From Oegoconia quadripuncta (taxonomy: Eukaryota; Arthropoda; Insecta; Lepidoptera; Autostichidae), in NCBI GenBank assembly GCA_949316235.1, contig OX438748.1, forward strand, positions 35,184,036 to 35,248,035: 64,000 nt of DNA. The letters run 5' to 3'. The first letter of the stretch is position 1. Every line of letters starts with the position of its first letter. A program made the position numbers and the translations under genes. Positions 9,441 through 21,167 of the stretch are shown piece by piece. Below the pieces are notes generated by a model. That model was not told the DNA's origin, did not search any database, and saw only the letters and a program-made list of their open reading frames with translations.

Positions 9441-10904
9441 ATCACTTTACGCATCTGTCAAAATCTGAAGCACTTTGTGGTATCGTTGGTAACACAAAAG
9501 TTAGGAGGCTTGAAGAAAATTATTTATATTAAGCATAGTAACGAAGGTCGATTATGTCGGTCTGTCCGTCACACTCTGCGGTCACTCTCCACTTTCACCG
9601 CAACAATGGACCGTTGATCTCGTGTTATCGTTTGTTACTCTCATTTTCACTCGCCGTCCGCTAACGGAGGTTTTTGTGCGTTCCATTATGCAATAGTTCC
9701 TACCAATTACTTTGTAAATATTAAATTAGAATTTGTTGAGAACCCGAAATGGAAAGTTGATGAATCTGCAAACTGGAACGGACTTTGACGTTTGAAATCT
9801 TCTCGCAGTTTTAAGTAGACAGTAAAGTGTTAAATAAATAAATAAACAGTTGATGCTATATAGTCTACAGTCTCTAATTATTGTAAAAAAAAACTTATGT
9901 AACTAGATTTTAAAAGCCCTTTCACGGTTCAGTGGCGCCCTCATTATAGAAATTACGATTTCCTTTCATTCAACAATTAATTTAAGGTAAAACCGTCAGA
10001 AGTTAATGACAAAAATGTATTTTTAACAAAACAACTTAAAGTAATTAACAGAGCTCTCCAGTGGCGCATCATAAAAATTAGGAATTCTTTTCAAAGACAA
10101 GTTAAATAGAAAAGCTACCCCATGATGTATACTCACCATTTATGTTTATGCTTTTTCCTTGTCCAACAACTTAAAAACATGTATAGCTACCAACCGTCAA
10201 AAAACACGCATATCAGCACATCTGTGAATCACATCACGCTTAGAAGAATCCTGTGAGTAGTTACATAGTAAGCTTTTGGTCATGGAATTTGTACAGGAGG
10301 GATTGCAGACTAATTCAAAATAATCCCACCACGAGGGCCATGCAAATACGTTTTACCCTTCACCGGGTAGCATCTCAGGTTCCATGGCCATAATTCAATA
10401 TGGTAAGTGGTCTGTAAATAAATCGTCAATGTTCCACCAGTGACAGACCGTTATCTCGATATGTTGAATCAATCTGACACTGAACTTGACATCATAATAT
10501 TATCGCAATTGCCCGTACCACCCTATACCACATGACTGGCACCGTCCCGGTCGCTAGTGCGCCGGCGTTCTCCGACAAGTTATCCACCGAATGGGCCCGA
10601 CAATAATTCAAATAAGAATGCTGTACACGTTACTTGCGCTGCGCAATTTCCGGCGACTAATCAACATGTCACCTAGCTGTGTACATTGATGAATAGTTGC
10701 ACTACATTACGTACAACTTTAGGACAAAACCTACACCAAATAGATAATATCTACCAAGACACCGACATTTTACAGTCCTTGAAGAGATTGTTAGGCGATA
10801 AAATCGATGTTGGTAAAACAAAGTAGGTACCTTGTCGTGTGACGACATATCGCAGGTATCGGAACTTTTAATAGAATGTTATTAGCCAAAAATTAACAAA
10901 AAAA
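9441..10904. other. Unassigned intergenic or intronic stretch
   Basis: No convincing gene. Two short copies of a dispersed CAGTGGCGC(C/A) repeat lie near 9930 and 10050. A weak - strand donor-like site (GTGAGTAT) is near 10130. A GC-richer patch at about 10540-10660 has no recognisable content. Confidence 0.4.
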
Positions 10905-11090
10905 CCAAAATAATAGAACCAACCCATCTCTTCCCATGGTGTCGTGAAAGGCGACTAAGGGCCTTTCCACTAAAAACATCTATAAATCTGCACGTTTTAA
11001 AGGTGCAACCCCCTATTAAGTGTGCATTTCTGTATATTTCAAAAGGTGAACCGTGGATGTTGTTTCAAGCATTAAACTTTAATGTTTGAA
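10905..11090 (+). repeat. Dispersed repeat (LINE-like fragment)
   Basis: The block with 'ggcgactaagggcctttcc' and 'tgcatttctgtatatttc' recurs inverted at 36478-36660. Confidence 0.6.
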
Positions 11091-11194
11091 ACACCCAAGC
11101 GCTAATGTTTGGGATATATCTGACCACCGCATTTGGGATAAAGGTCATAAATTAGTAAGCAAATGTTGGTGGTAATCTCGTGGTAACATATCAA

Positions 11195-11400
11195 ACTTCA
11201 AACTTCAAGCATTTATTTCAACGTAAGATACATGATATCATTTGTTGAATGTCAATTTAAATCTACTGGAAATAAAAAAAGCATTATTTATATTATTGCA
11301 TTTATCTGTCAGTCGGAATGACCCAGCTACTACCGCTTCGGAAAGGGAATTCATCTGTAAGAAAAGAAGCGGCGCAAGAAACCCACAGGAAAATATCTAG
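11195..11400 (-). mobile_element. LINE 3' end
   Basis: Shares 'gcatttatttcaacgtaag', 'gatatcatttgttgaatgtc' and a 'ctactaccgcttcgg' block with 19003-19137 and 42492-42580. It is a 5'-truncated non-LTR end. Confidence 0.6.
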
Positions 11401-12005
11401 AGACAGATACTTGAATTAATTGAACTTCAACTTAATCTTCGGGTGTTGTGATTACACAGTATTTGACGATGTTTCTAGTTTAGACATTAACTTTAAATCA
11501 ACAGTTTAAGTTGGTTTCTATGTGTACCTACTAAAGACACAAAAGTAGTCCTCTTTTTGAAAAATAGGTTAAAGGTGCCTGTAACTTAAGTTTGACACCC
11601 ATCGACATAATGCGCTAACATTACTAATACTCAACGTGATAAGTAAGTATTACCTATATTGCGTCGCTTGACTTGCAGCAGACTCATGCTCACAGAGGTC
11701 GTATAAACAGCCTTCATTGTCTGATAAAATAAAAAAGAAACCAAACCGGCCAGGCTCCGCAGAAGTACATGCCAATATCGATTACAATTTACAACTTACC
11801 GCAAAGGGGCGGCCAACATTATGCCACAGCGCGTTATCAGCGCCCGCGCAGGCATCCGAGAGAAAGTACGCAATGCGTTAGTGGACAAGCGGTAACACAA
11901 CTAAACGTGTCCTTGACACAACCTATCAACTATTTAGAACTAACTTAAGTATTGTCTATATTCGATACCTTTTAATTTGACAAAACAATTGATATATCGT
12001 CCAGC
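11401..12005. other. Unassigned stretch with a GC-rich patch
   Basis: 11800-11900 is GC-rich (GGGGCGGCCAAC..., GCGCGTTATCAGCGCCCGCG), but no open frame or splice pair could be supported. Confidence 0.35.
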
Positions 12006-12146
12006 CCCCGTAGCATGACGACGTATATCGCACGCGATGTAGGTGTCCAAGTGGGATAGTTGTATATTTCGTCCAAGCAAATGAGCAGGAGAAATATTAT
12101 CTCGCGCGACATAAACCTTTATCGCGCCTGTCATGCTACTAGTGCT
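12006..12146. repeat. Imperfect GC-rich hairpin, MITE-like
   Basis: GTAGCATGACGACG at the left end pairs with ...CCTGTCATGCTAC at the right end, and GCGAT/ATCGCG segments continue the stem imperfectly. No coding potential. Confidence 0.4.
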
Positions 12147-13136
12147 GGTAGACCTAGACAAAATATAGTGTTCTACTTAGTGAGTCGCTGGCAAAAACAT
12201 CACATTCTTGAGGACCAGAATGCGGCCACATGTGCGGTATTGTCTGTGGTATCGATAGTGTTAAAAGCTATATTTTCGAAATGGCTTAACCGATTTCATG
12301 GCGAAGCACATGTCTCCGGGTTTGATCTTAAATGTCATCGAAATTCATCAAAAAACTGTGTTAACATCCATAAGTTGCGTACACGTGTCCGTATTCATCA
12401 TTCAAACATATGCCCATAGCTACTTCATGTATACAGCGAAGCGTCATTAAACTAGAAGTGTTACCGTCGTAGTAATCTCAGAGATATCAATAGCGTAATT
12501 GATTTCATAAAAACACGTGCACTAAGATGGAGTTTAGTTTGAAGTTAAAATTAGTTATCTCAAACGCCTCCTTTACAGCATTGCTGAGATTCGATACGTT
12601 GTGTATCCTACCCCGCTAGGGATCAATCTGAATTATTACTGTTTTGTAGCAAAATTTTAAAAATATAACACTTTTACGTAGATGTATTTCTGCTATTGAA
12701 TGAACACTGTGGCACTCATGCGCAAGTATGTCGCTTCGCCACCTGCGAGCGTGCTCGGCTCATATCTGAAAATTGGTCAATTTTTACGGACAATTTTCGG
12801 TAGCTTTATAGCCATACGCTATTTTGTTGCTTCTTTTAGATTGCTATTTTATCTAAATAGGTTTATTAATTATCACTTTTATTTATTTATATAAAATACA
12901 ATAATAATAATATTTAAAATAAATAATTAGCTTTACGTTTTTGTATTAACTTAATACAGTAGTTTTTCGATTTAAATTGTATTGGAAAACAAATCTTAAT
13001 TTTTATAATGACGGCGACACTAAATCGTAAATAGCGAAGAAAAAGTTTGGTAAAATTATAGATTGCAGACTTGTGTACAGCAAATAAATGCATATGTCTC
13101 AGGTTTGTTTTTATTTTTTTTAATTCTCGGTATAAG
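12147..13136. other. Unassigned stretch
   Basis: Contains a 5'-truncated SINE-B remnant on the - strand at about 12340-12420 (ATCCATAAGTTGC...CATATGCCCATAGC). Otherwise nothing recognised. Confidence 0.4.
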
Positions 13137-13245
13137 TTCCTAACCAACTGGTCGGAGGAGGCCTGGGATAGAGAGCCGTGGAGAGAGAGGAGGCAGGCCT
13201 TTGCCCAGCAGTGGGACAGTATGGGCTCCTAATAATAATAATAAT
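13137..13245 (+). mobile_element. SINE/LINE 3'-end fragment with (TAA)n tail
   Basis: The 'ctttgcccagcagtgggac' block followed by (TAA)n is a common lepidopteran retroposon end. A related inverted piece is near 57430-57490. Confidence 0.5.
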
Positions 13246-13445
13246 TCTCGGATACAAACGGCTAATTATAATACAATATGTTTGTAACATAAATGCAACA
13301 CATGGAATACAATGCAAAATCTTGATATAAAGCCGAGAATAAATCTATTAAAACGTACATATAGAAACAAATTACAGAACTAGAAAGTCGTCTAATGGTT
13401 GTAAAATTATGTGTTTGTCAAATGAGTTTATAACTGTGTTGGTGT

Positions 13446-13485
13446 GTGTACCTGCTCTCATACGAGTGTACCTGCTCTCATACGC
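13446..13485. repeat. 20-bp tandem duplication
   Basis: GTGTACCTGCTCTCATACG(A/C) occurs twice in a row. Confidence 0.85.
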
Positions 13486-14224
13486 GTGTATACCTGATGT
13501 ACTGCTCAGTAAAACTGTAAGGAATTTAATGGCTTTAAACAAGTTACAATGAAATAAATTACAAGGCGTCTGCTTCGGTGTCTGAGTGTATGTCACGTAT
13601 AATGTATCCGGATTCCATGATACTTATCTTTATAAAAATAATATTTACTAAGTTTATACGGAGACTGCTGCATAAGACTAGTTCTTTAATTAGATAATTT
13701 AATGAATTATATTAATTATGAGAGAATATTGTTGTCACAATCACAAATTTTTATATAATTTTGCATTATTGACTTGGGCATAGCCTGTAAAGATGATGAT
13801 GATGATGTGTTGATGATGTGTTCTTGTAATGGTCCCATACATCGTGCAGTTTCATTTTGTTCAAGTATTTTGGTTAATATTTTTTTCCGTTATTTTCCGA
13901 ATGACACTTCCTGTGACGAAAAGGAACACCGGTTTGTGACACCCATCCGCCGCGCGCCGCATGAAAAGGTCCGAAATCCTACTAAACACGGAACGCGAAC
14001 ATAAAACGTAGGTAACTTTCTGTACCGGAAGACTTGAAACGTTTTAGGATTCAAACGCAGGAACGTGACGAAGCCAGAATATATATTTTTTTCAAAGTAT
14101 ATCATTATTTTACACAGTATTTTCGCACTGCTTCGAGAATCAAACCTGTGACAGATACTTATTTTGAGTTACTTAGTCGCACACTAAGATTGTTGATATA
14201 ATAGCACATCCTTTTTTTATACTA
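13486..14224. other. Unassigned stretch
   Basis: A (GAT)n run is near 13790. No supported gene. Confidence 0.4.
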
Positions 14225-14398
14225 TAAATGAAAACATCCATAACTCTTGTGCACATGTCCGTATGTATCACACAAAACTATGTTTCTTATTGTTGTGCAA
14301 TAAAGAATATTTTGTTTGTTTGTCCCTAGCGGGATTCGTACCTGCGACCTTTTAACACAGCAGTTCTAACCACTACCACACTACGCCAAACAGGTCGT
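14225..14398 (-). mobile_element. SINE-B with a 40-bp LINE tail insert
   Basis: Normal SINE-B body and head, interrupted at 14282-14322 by a short sequence reading TTGTGCAATAAAGAATATTT plus (TTTG)n. That is the extreme 3' end of a LINE. Confidence 0.8.
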
Positions 14399-14827
14399 GA
14401 ATTCATTGCCATTACTTCCGTATTGTACATCTAAAAGCAATAACGAATCTTATTCACAATATTATGTTTAACTACACTATGTATACTATACATATACCTA
14501 TACTATGTATGTATACTATACACGTGAGTACCGACAATCAACACAGTGTCCAAACACACACCATTGTTATGTAAACCGGCTACCGATGTGATTTTGAAGG
14601 AAATTTTGATGTTCCCAAAGATTTTTTTAACATGTTCAATTACATAACTTGAGATTGTAATGAAATCATGACTAATAAAGTATGCAAGCAACGTCTATCT
14701 TGAGTTGAACGGTAAACCTTTTCCTGTGCAAAAGAAATAGCGGTTTAATTTATTGTCACAGCTAATCTGTGACGTCACAATTATTTCAGTAAACAGGGTA
14801 TCGCAATTTTCAACAACTCTTTCAATA

Positions 14828-14899
14828 TCCGATATGGTCTAGTGGCTAGGATACCTGGCTCTCACCCAGGAGGCTCGGGTTCGATTCCCGGTATCGGAA
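14828..14899 (+). tRNA. tRNA-Glu (anticodon CTC)
   Basis: The 72-nt cloverleaf has acceptor arms TCCGATA/TATCGGA with discriminator A. The anticodon stem is CCTGG/CCAGG with loop CTCTCAC, giving CTC. The A box TGGTCTAGTGGC and B box GGTTCGATTCC are intact. Unlike the SINE heads, the stems pair fully and no SINE body follows, so this is a genuine gene. Confidence 0.97.
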
Positions 14900-14907
14900 G
14901 TGATTCA

Positions 14908-14920
14908 TTTTTTCTTTTTT
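14908..14920 (+). terminator. Pol III terminator of tRNA-Glu
   Basis: T6, C, T6 begins 9 nt after the tRNA end. Confidence 0.85.
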
Positions 14921-15917
14921 ATTACTTACTACACATTTTTTTTGTTTTATTATTTTCATTTACAGATTTCAAAAGTGCTAATCGTTGAATGACGTGACTT
15001 TAATTTTGACGAACCCCATTTTTTGTATATTTACCTTATAGATTAGCGGGGGCGATAGAATGTGAATCCGTGAACACAGTATCCCCAAATTACTAACGGA
15101 CTGGCTATCTCATCTTAAAACGGAATAGGTACATGCCGGCAGATTTAGTTGAGATAGTGGCAGTTAAGTAGGCGTACAGATCATACCTGTAGGTACGTCG
15201 CAATAATCCAAATACCGTTGAACAAGATTGCGGAAATGATTCAATCAATTAGTCTACTATCGACTAGATGCATGCATTGATTGTATGACTGCCTTTAATA
15301 ATAAACCCCTTTTGACATTCCACTACACCCCCCTCTTTAGAACGGTTAGATTAACTACGGAAGCTATGGCATGTAATTTAGAAAGCTCGCAACAGATGGC
15401 GCTGGTAAGATTAAATCCAAAGAGTAATATAATTATTTAAATCACATTCTTGCGATTTATTGTGGAGTCTAAACTATATCAGATATGTTAATAGCTAGTA
15501 AATTAGTTGTTCTGTGCCCAAAGCGTGTAGGTATTTAAAGTAAAGTTTATTGTTTCGAGGTAAGGTAAAATTCATTAAATCTCTTTGGTTGGAGGTAATA
15601 TCACAAGAATAACATAACCTTTACAAACATTTAAAAAAAACCTTTAAAAAAAACATTTACAAAATGAATCACGTAAATCAGCCGCCAAATCGCGGAAAAT
15701 AGAATTTCATTATAAGTAAAATTAAAACAACCGTATTCGATAAGGTTTTAATCTCATCATTAGATTTTAACCAAATTTATATGGGTCTACCGTGATAAAC
15801 CCTATTCAACATTCATTAAAATTAGTTAACAATTGACGAAAACATAAATGAACATACATAAAATAATACATACTGACGAACATAGTAAGTCCTACCTCCT
15901 CCTTTTTGGAATGTAGG
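14921..15917. other. Unassigned stretch
   Basis: No gene recognised. An 'acagatggcgctggtaag' fragment near 15394 is a dispersed short motif. Confidence 0.4.
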
Positions 15918-15961
15918 AAGTTTTTAATAGAATTCGTAATCACGAATTCTATTAAAAACTT
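15918..15961. repeat. Perfect 20-bp inverted repeat with 4-nt loop
   Basis: AAGTTTTTAATAGAATTCGT (15918-15937), loop AATC, then its exact complement (15942-15961). It is a cruciform or hairpin with no mismatches. Confidence 0.95.
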
Positions 15962-16671
15962 TTGCCCTTACATAACGCCATCTATCACCGAGTAGCGGTA
16001 CCATTTAATTGTTTCGCGCTATCTTACGCTAAATCGGGCTGTTATCGACGCGATCGCTTCACAACGGTTCACAATATTGTGAGAAACGTGTGCAATTTAT
16101 TGTTATTGTTTGGAAATAGCAGTTTTTCTTTGGATATAATTGTTTTGACGTCGTAAAATTAGCTAAGTAAAACTCGCAATGTACGAGTACGTATGTTGTG
16201 ACGAAATATTAGTTCCTATGTCGTAAATAAACCTATCCATTACACTTAATAAATATAGAATCTATTAGCTAAATTACAGTAATGTTAGAAATAATCCTTG
16301 GAATTGGACAAATACTCCGTCCAGTGGCGCCCTCCTTGGATATATTAACATTTCTTTTTCAATACAGAATAAATAAAAACAATCGCTCTGAGCTGTACTC
16401 GAAAGTTTTTAATCAAAAAAATTGCATTACGTTTTAATCGCGTCCTCTTTATAAAAATATTCGACAATCACGAAGAAAAGTTTTGTAAAACCCGTAAAAT
16501 TAATTAAGTAGTTTTTCAGATTATTTAAAAAGAAATATTGATGGGCCTCTGTTTCCGGAGCGCATCATAAGACTATCATACTTAAGATAGATAAGACGTT
16601 CATTTACCAAAAAGGACCATACATAAAGATATATTTGCTATAAGCTATAACAAGGCTAAGGCCTGTATCAA
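15962..16671. other. Unassigned stretch
   Basis: A dispersed CCGTCCAGTGGCGCCCTCC motif is at about 16318. No gene recognised. Confidence 0.4.
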
Positions 16672-17648
16672 AATCAATCAAAATCAAAATCAAAAAATGC
16701 TTTATTTTGTAGGTACACAGGGGTGTACCCTGTGTACACAGGGTACATTTAAAATAGTCAGATTTTACATTTTTAAAGCTACTGCTTGTTCAAAAGGCAA
16801 TTTTCCCCTGAGAAGAACAAGCAAGAAACTCGAGAGGTCGCTCTTTTAAAAAAAGGTTGTTATATTACAAAATTATTATTTTATATTATAATATTTCATT
16901 ATTAATTGTGAAATAGCCTGGTTATGCGAACGGGCTGGTTATGTCCATGATTGTTTATCATCTAAATAATCTGATATTTTATAATATGCTTTCTTAATAA
17001 GTTTCTGTTTTATAGTATCTTTAAATTTATTGAAAGGAAGATTTTGTATATCAACAGGAACTTTATTGAAAAAGCGTATACATAACCCTTTGAATGAATT
17101 ACTGACTTTGTGGAGGCGACTTATGTGACCTGCAAGTTTATCTTTATTTCTTGTATTGACATCATGTTTATCACTATTTTTCCTAAATGATGCTATATTT
17201 TTTTTGACATATATTAGATTTTCAAAAATGTACTGTGACGAAAAGGTTAGAATATACTCTTTAAATCTGTCTCTAAGTGACACTGCAGGTCTCAATTGAT
17301 AAATTGCGCGAACGGCTCGTTTTTGTAAAACAAAGATTGTATTGATATCCGCGGCATTTCCCCACAGCAAGATACCGTAAGACATCAGGCTATGGAAATA
17401 ACTAAAATATACTAATCTAGCAGTATTTACGTCCGATATTTGTCTAATTTTTTTGACTGCATACGCTGCAGAGCTGAGCTTCTTCGCCAATTTATGGATA
17501 TGAGGACCCCATTGTAATTTGACGTCCAAAGTAATGCCCAAAAATATAGTGGACTCAACAAGGTCTAGAGTGACATTTTTTATCATTATATTTGTGGGCA
17601 CCTCCCTGACATTAGGCAGTACAAATATAACACATTTAGTTTTTTTCT
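16672..17648 (-). mobile_element. CR1/Jockey-group non-LTR retrotransposon, 5'-truncated
   Basis: The longest copy of its family here. On the - strand it runs from the reverse-transcriptase thumb region through a 3' UTR to a GATTTT-type simple tail at 16672-16695. A local duplication makes a 24-bp palindrome at 16724-16747 that other copies (31102, 50306) lack. Confidence 0.85.
16939..17645 (-). pseudogene. Reverse transcriptase C-terminal part (CR1/Jockey-group LINE)
   Basis: About 220 residues are open with no interruption. The frame extends a little upstream of the first usable start, with a K-T-K-C-V-I-F segment. FLGITLD and the following basic helix are the thumb-domain FLG motif of non-LTR reverse transcriptases. 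SYGILLWG and the LQKRAVRAI helix are typical of the CR1/Jockey type. The palm with its catalytic FxDD is absent because of 5' truncation, so this is a dead copy. It ends DDKQSWT, close to the DKQAWT ends of the copies at 29043 and 53246. Confidence 0.85.
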
Positions 17649-17663
17649 ATCGTATAGTATCGG

Positions 17664-18038
17664 TAGGGTTGCCATAACTTCCAGAAGTCAATACGGGACG
17701 TTTTCTTTCATGATGCCTAAAACTCGAACCTAAGACATTCAATACCGACACGCGGCTATATATATATATATATATATATACCGGATGAGTTTTTTTACCG
17801 TATATATATCATACGTTGCACGCATGTACACGTAGTATGAGTTCAGATGGATATTGATCTGATGAGATTTGATCTCCACAGTAGTGGCTATAGCGCTCGC
17901 GCCCCTCACCTCTCTATTCTATTTCCGTTCTCTAACGGAACAAAATATAATTGTCGAAATACGGGACGTATAGTAATACGGGACGGGATGGTCAAATACG
18001 GTGACAGTCCCGTATATACGGGACGTATGGCAACCCTA
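17664..18038. mobile_element. hAT-type MITE
   Basis: Ends are TAGGGTTGCCATA and TATGGCAACCCTA, flanked by 8-bp near-duplicates AGTATCGG (17656-17663) and TGTATCGG (18039-18046). The interior has several TACGGGACG repeats and a (TA)n run at about 17757-17780. A partial copy lies at 52126-52290. Confidence 0.85.
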
Positions 18039-18046
18039 TGTATCGG

Positions 18047-18785
18047 GAATGCCAAATTTTCCATAATAGAGAAATGGAATAATCTATATAAAAAGTAAAA
18101 TTGACACAATTTTATAATTTTTAGGAGCTGATAGTACACCAAATGTCTTTGTCATTGAATCAATCACAAATTTTGTAATAACCTCCGTTTACGAAGTCGG
18201 TTAAAAGCTAAATATAGCACCAATTGACGCTCTCTGTGTATAATGCTCATGACAGTTCGTGACCGCGCCATTTTGACTATGACCAAGCGATGTTGCGCTC
18301 CATTAGGGTTGGCTCCTGTTAGATATTCGTTTTATTTTGCTTAGCAAATAAGCTAATTTAATCATGAATCATCGGTTTTTCATTACTGCAAGTGTAATTC
18401 ATTTAGCAAGCGCAGCTAAATGCTTGTGTAAGGTTGTTTGAGTTGATAAAATGTTTAGTTGATTTCTAAATATCAATTGAAAAGTTGTTTTACGGTTCAG
18501 TGGAGCCATCATCATAAAAATTAAGAGTTCTTTTCAAATACAGTTCACCTAAATCCAATACTAGTCATTAATACTACTTAAAATACCCAAGTAGCTTTCA
18601 CAATGACCGTGACCGCAGTCTGAGGTCGTGTTAGTTTACCCCAATGCACTAATCACGAATTGATCACTAGATTACACAATTTTAAATTTCTCATAGAAGT
18701 TGGTCTCCGGGACACAGGGTGTTGTAGATTCTGCCCCTTGCGGAAACATCTGTAAATCTCTTTCTTTTTTGCCGCCTCGTGAACA
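18047..18785. other. Unassigned stretch
   Basis: Another 'tttacggttcagtggagcc' dispersed motif is near 18490. No gene supported. Confidence 0.4.
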
Positions 18786-19205
18786 TTAGTTGACTATCTA
18801 TAAGTACTTCTAGCGATTGTGTTTTATACTATATATTAAGTATATGATATTATTATTATATTTATGCATACTTATCTATAATTATTTCATTAGTTAGTAG
18901 TATCGTGCACCCTACCTGTTTTTCTACCTACAAATGTCCCATAGCTGTGGGTTGCCTGGAAGAGATCGCTTTTAGTGATAAGACCGCCTAATTATGTTCT
19001 AACTCAAACTCAAAGCATTTTATTTCAACGTAAGGATACATGATATCATTTGTTGAATGTCAATTTAAATCTATTGTAAATAAAAATAGGGCTAATCATT
19101 TTTCGGTCAGTCGGTATGTCCAAGCTACCACTATTTTCTATTGTTATCATCAAAAATTATTGTAAATTATTTTGTGCAATAAAGAGTATTTGTATTGTAT
19201 TGTAA
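18786..19205 (+). mobile_element. LINE-I (RTE-like) 3' end, interrupted
   Basis: 'ggaagagatcgcttttagtg' followed by TGCAATAAAGAGTATTTG and (TTGTA)n is the 3' UTR of an RTE-like lepidopteran LINE. Compared with the intact copy at 54125-54430, another LINE end is inserted at about 19003-19137. Confidence 0.7.
19003..19137 (-). mobile_element. LINE 3' end nested in LINE-I
   Basis: Matches the 11195-11400 element and splits the LINE-I copy between 'aattatgttcta' and 'ttctattgttatc'. Confidence 0.65.
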
Positions 19206-19265
19206 ATCTATAATATCGACCTGGATACCACTTATGGCACCCGGATGAGATAAAATTTAACTTGA

Positions 19266-19535
19266 CCACAATCACATAATAAAAAAAACTTGATCTGATC
19301 TTTTCATTAGCTTCCCATATTATTTCTTAGATTCGCAGAAACTTTTATAAAGCGGTTACTTTTAAAAATTAACACTGCCTATATTTAACTTATTGTTATC
19401 CGATAATACACACAAAGTTTAGCTAAATTTGAATTTGCCGTTCCCAAAGAAATTTCAAAAATGTTTGTATGAGAAAACAGTCTTAATGAAATTCTTCATA
19501 CAAAACGCCAATTTCATAGGTAAGGATCTAATATA
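19266..19535 (+). repeat. Family F, right part
   Basis: Same sequence as 7960-8226, including the right terminal repeat CGCCAATTTCATAGGTAAGG. Confidence 0.7.
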
Positions 19536-19998
19536 TGCAAATAATTAGCACGACGATTTTAAATTTCTCAACTCTCAACCCTAAGATTCACTTCACGGCT
19601 GTTAACAACAAATTTATCTTTACCGTTCAATTCTCCACGTATAAAACCATATTTGCCTTTTACAACAGCACCGAATAGGTTGTCGAGTCACAAGTTTAGT
19701 TTTGCGCTCCGTTGTAACTCTCTGACGTTGATTTTGTAAGAGGTTTGTGTTTATGGAAGTGATATATGGAATTTTGTTTTTCATAGGAAGTAATTTTTCC
19801 GTTGAGGTTATAATTGTCAAGGAAATAGAATCTTTGCTTGTGTTCAACCTTCCCAAGACCTCCTTGATTAATGGTTAGTAATTCAGTGCTTCACATCTGG
19901 TAGGGCCTTTTTTTTTTTGGTTCTCTACTTTCCATATGGAAAAGGCAAAGGTCATAGACCATACAGCCAAGTCTTTTTCCTTTTTTCGCCCTTCTCTC

Positions 19999-20409
19999 AT
20001 TTTTTTTTGTTTTTTTTATTTTCGTTTCATTCTCTCCTCTAGGAGAAGGCACAGGGATCTAGCCCATAACAGCCATGTCTTATTTCTCTTATTTCTTCAG
20101 TTTGTAAGTCAGTCTCAGTCAAAACAAGTAATTCGTCGTATACTTGGCGTATACAGAGTCTAGTCATGGTCAAGTCATTCTTCAGTAAAGTGGCAGAATG
20201 CTTTACAAAAGATTTTGGCGGCTTCTTGTGGGAACCCGAAAGCTTAGTTACGCACTTTAATTTACACTTCCCTTCACTTGTACACCATCACTAACGTTTG
20301 CTGCACAATATTCTGCCATTATTAAGCTTCAAAAGTTAGAATGCACAAAATTATAAGAATTATAAAGAAAAATGCAACTTCACTCGCCGACTTCCCGCCA
20401 AAAAGCCAG
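19999..20409 (-). mobile_element. Retroposon E copy 1
   Basis: Poly-T on the + strand (a poly(A) tail on the - strand) is followed by the whole family body. A 9-bp target duplication CCTTCTCTC flanks it at 19990-19998 and 20410-20418. It has no tRNA-like head and only a very short internal frame. A related but divergent tail sits just left at 19907-19985. Confidence 0.85.
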
Positions 20410-20426
20410 CCTTCTCTCTCTAGAAG

Positions 20427-20770
20427 TAGGGTTGCCAGATGGTTGGAATTGGTCTAAATTTCTCCCCACCTATAATGTCCACTCTCCGAGAAAATATAAA
20501 AATATCCCGATAAACAGTTTATCAAAGTTAATTTTATACAAATCGTTTAAACGTTATAGTTTTAAAAACTTTACAATTGTATAATTTTAAATTGGTGGTT
20601 TGTAAAATCGAGTGGAAAATATGTGTATTTATTTATCATATTTTTATTTATTTTTATTAGATCTTTAATTTCTGTTATTATCGAGAATTTAATATTGTAA
20701 ATGGCCGTTTCTATCAATAATTTCGTAGTCTAGAAAATATTCAACAACACCTATTTACTTTTGTGTTAGT
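20427..20770. other. Possible lone hAT left end and AT-rich sequence
   Basis: TAGGGTTGCCAGATGG at 20427 equals the left end of the hAT element at 56057, but no matching right end was found nearby. Confidence 0.4.
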
Positions 20771-21048
20771 ATAATAATAAATAAATAAATAAATATCTTT
20801 GCACATACACACAGCGCCATCTAGTTCCACACTAAGCAACTAGGCTTGTATTATAGATACCAGATGGTTGATAAAACTACACAAATACTCATTTTTTGTA
20901 AATAAATACACATGTAAATGAAAAACATCCATAACTCGGGAACACATGTCTGTATTCATCACACAAGCATATGCCCCTAGCGGGATTCGAACCCGCGACC
21001 TTTTCATATGGCAGCAGAATTTCTAACCACTACCCCAAGCAGGTCGTA
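20771..21048 (-). mobile_element. SINE-B, full length
   Basis: AT tail, body and B box (GGGTTCGAATCCCGCTAGGGG), with a head ending in CGACCTGC on the - strand. Confidence 0.88.
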
Positions 21049-21167
21049 TAGTTTTTAGAGTTTTCGTATGTAACCAGTGAATGAGAATTAAGAGTCACTT
21101 AATTTATTAAATGAGAGCTCCGCTGGACGAGACTGGAAAAAATTCCTACATATACATAAAAAACAAG

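Noticed and set aside
9171..9617. 148-codon + strand open frame
   Set aside because: It runs across the junction of a LINE tail and a SINE-A and has no recognisable protein.
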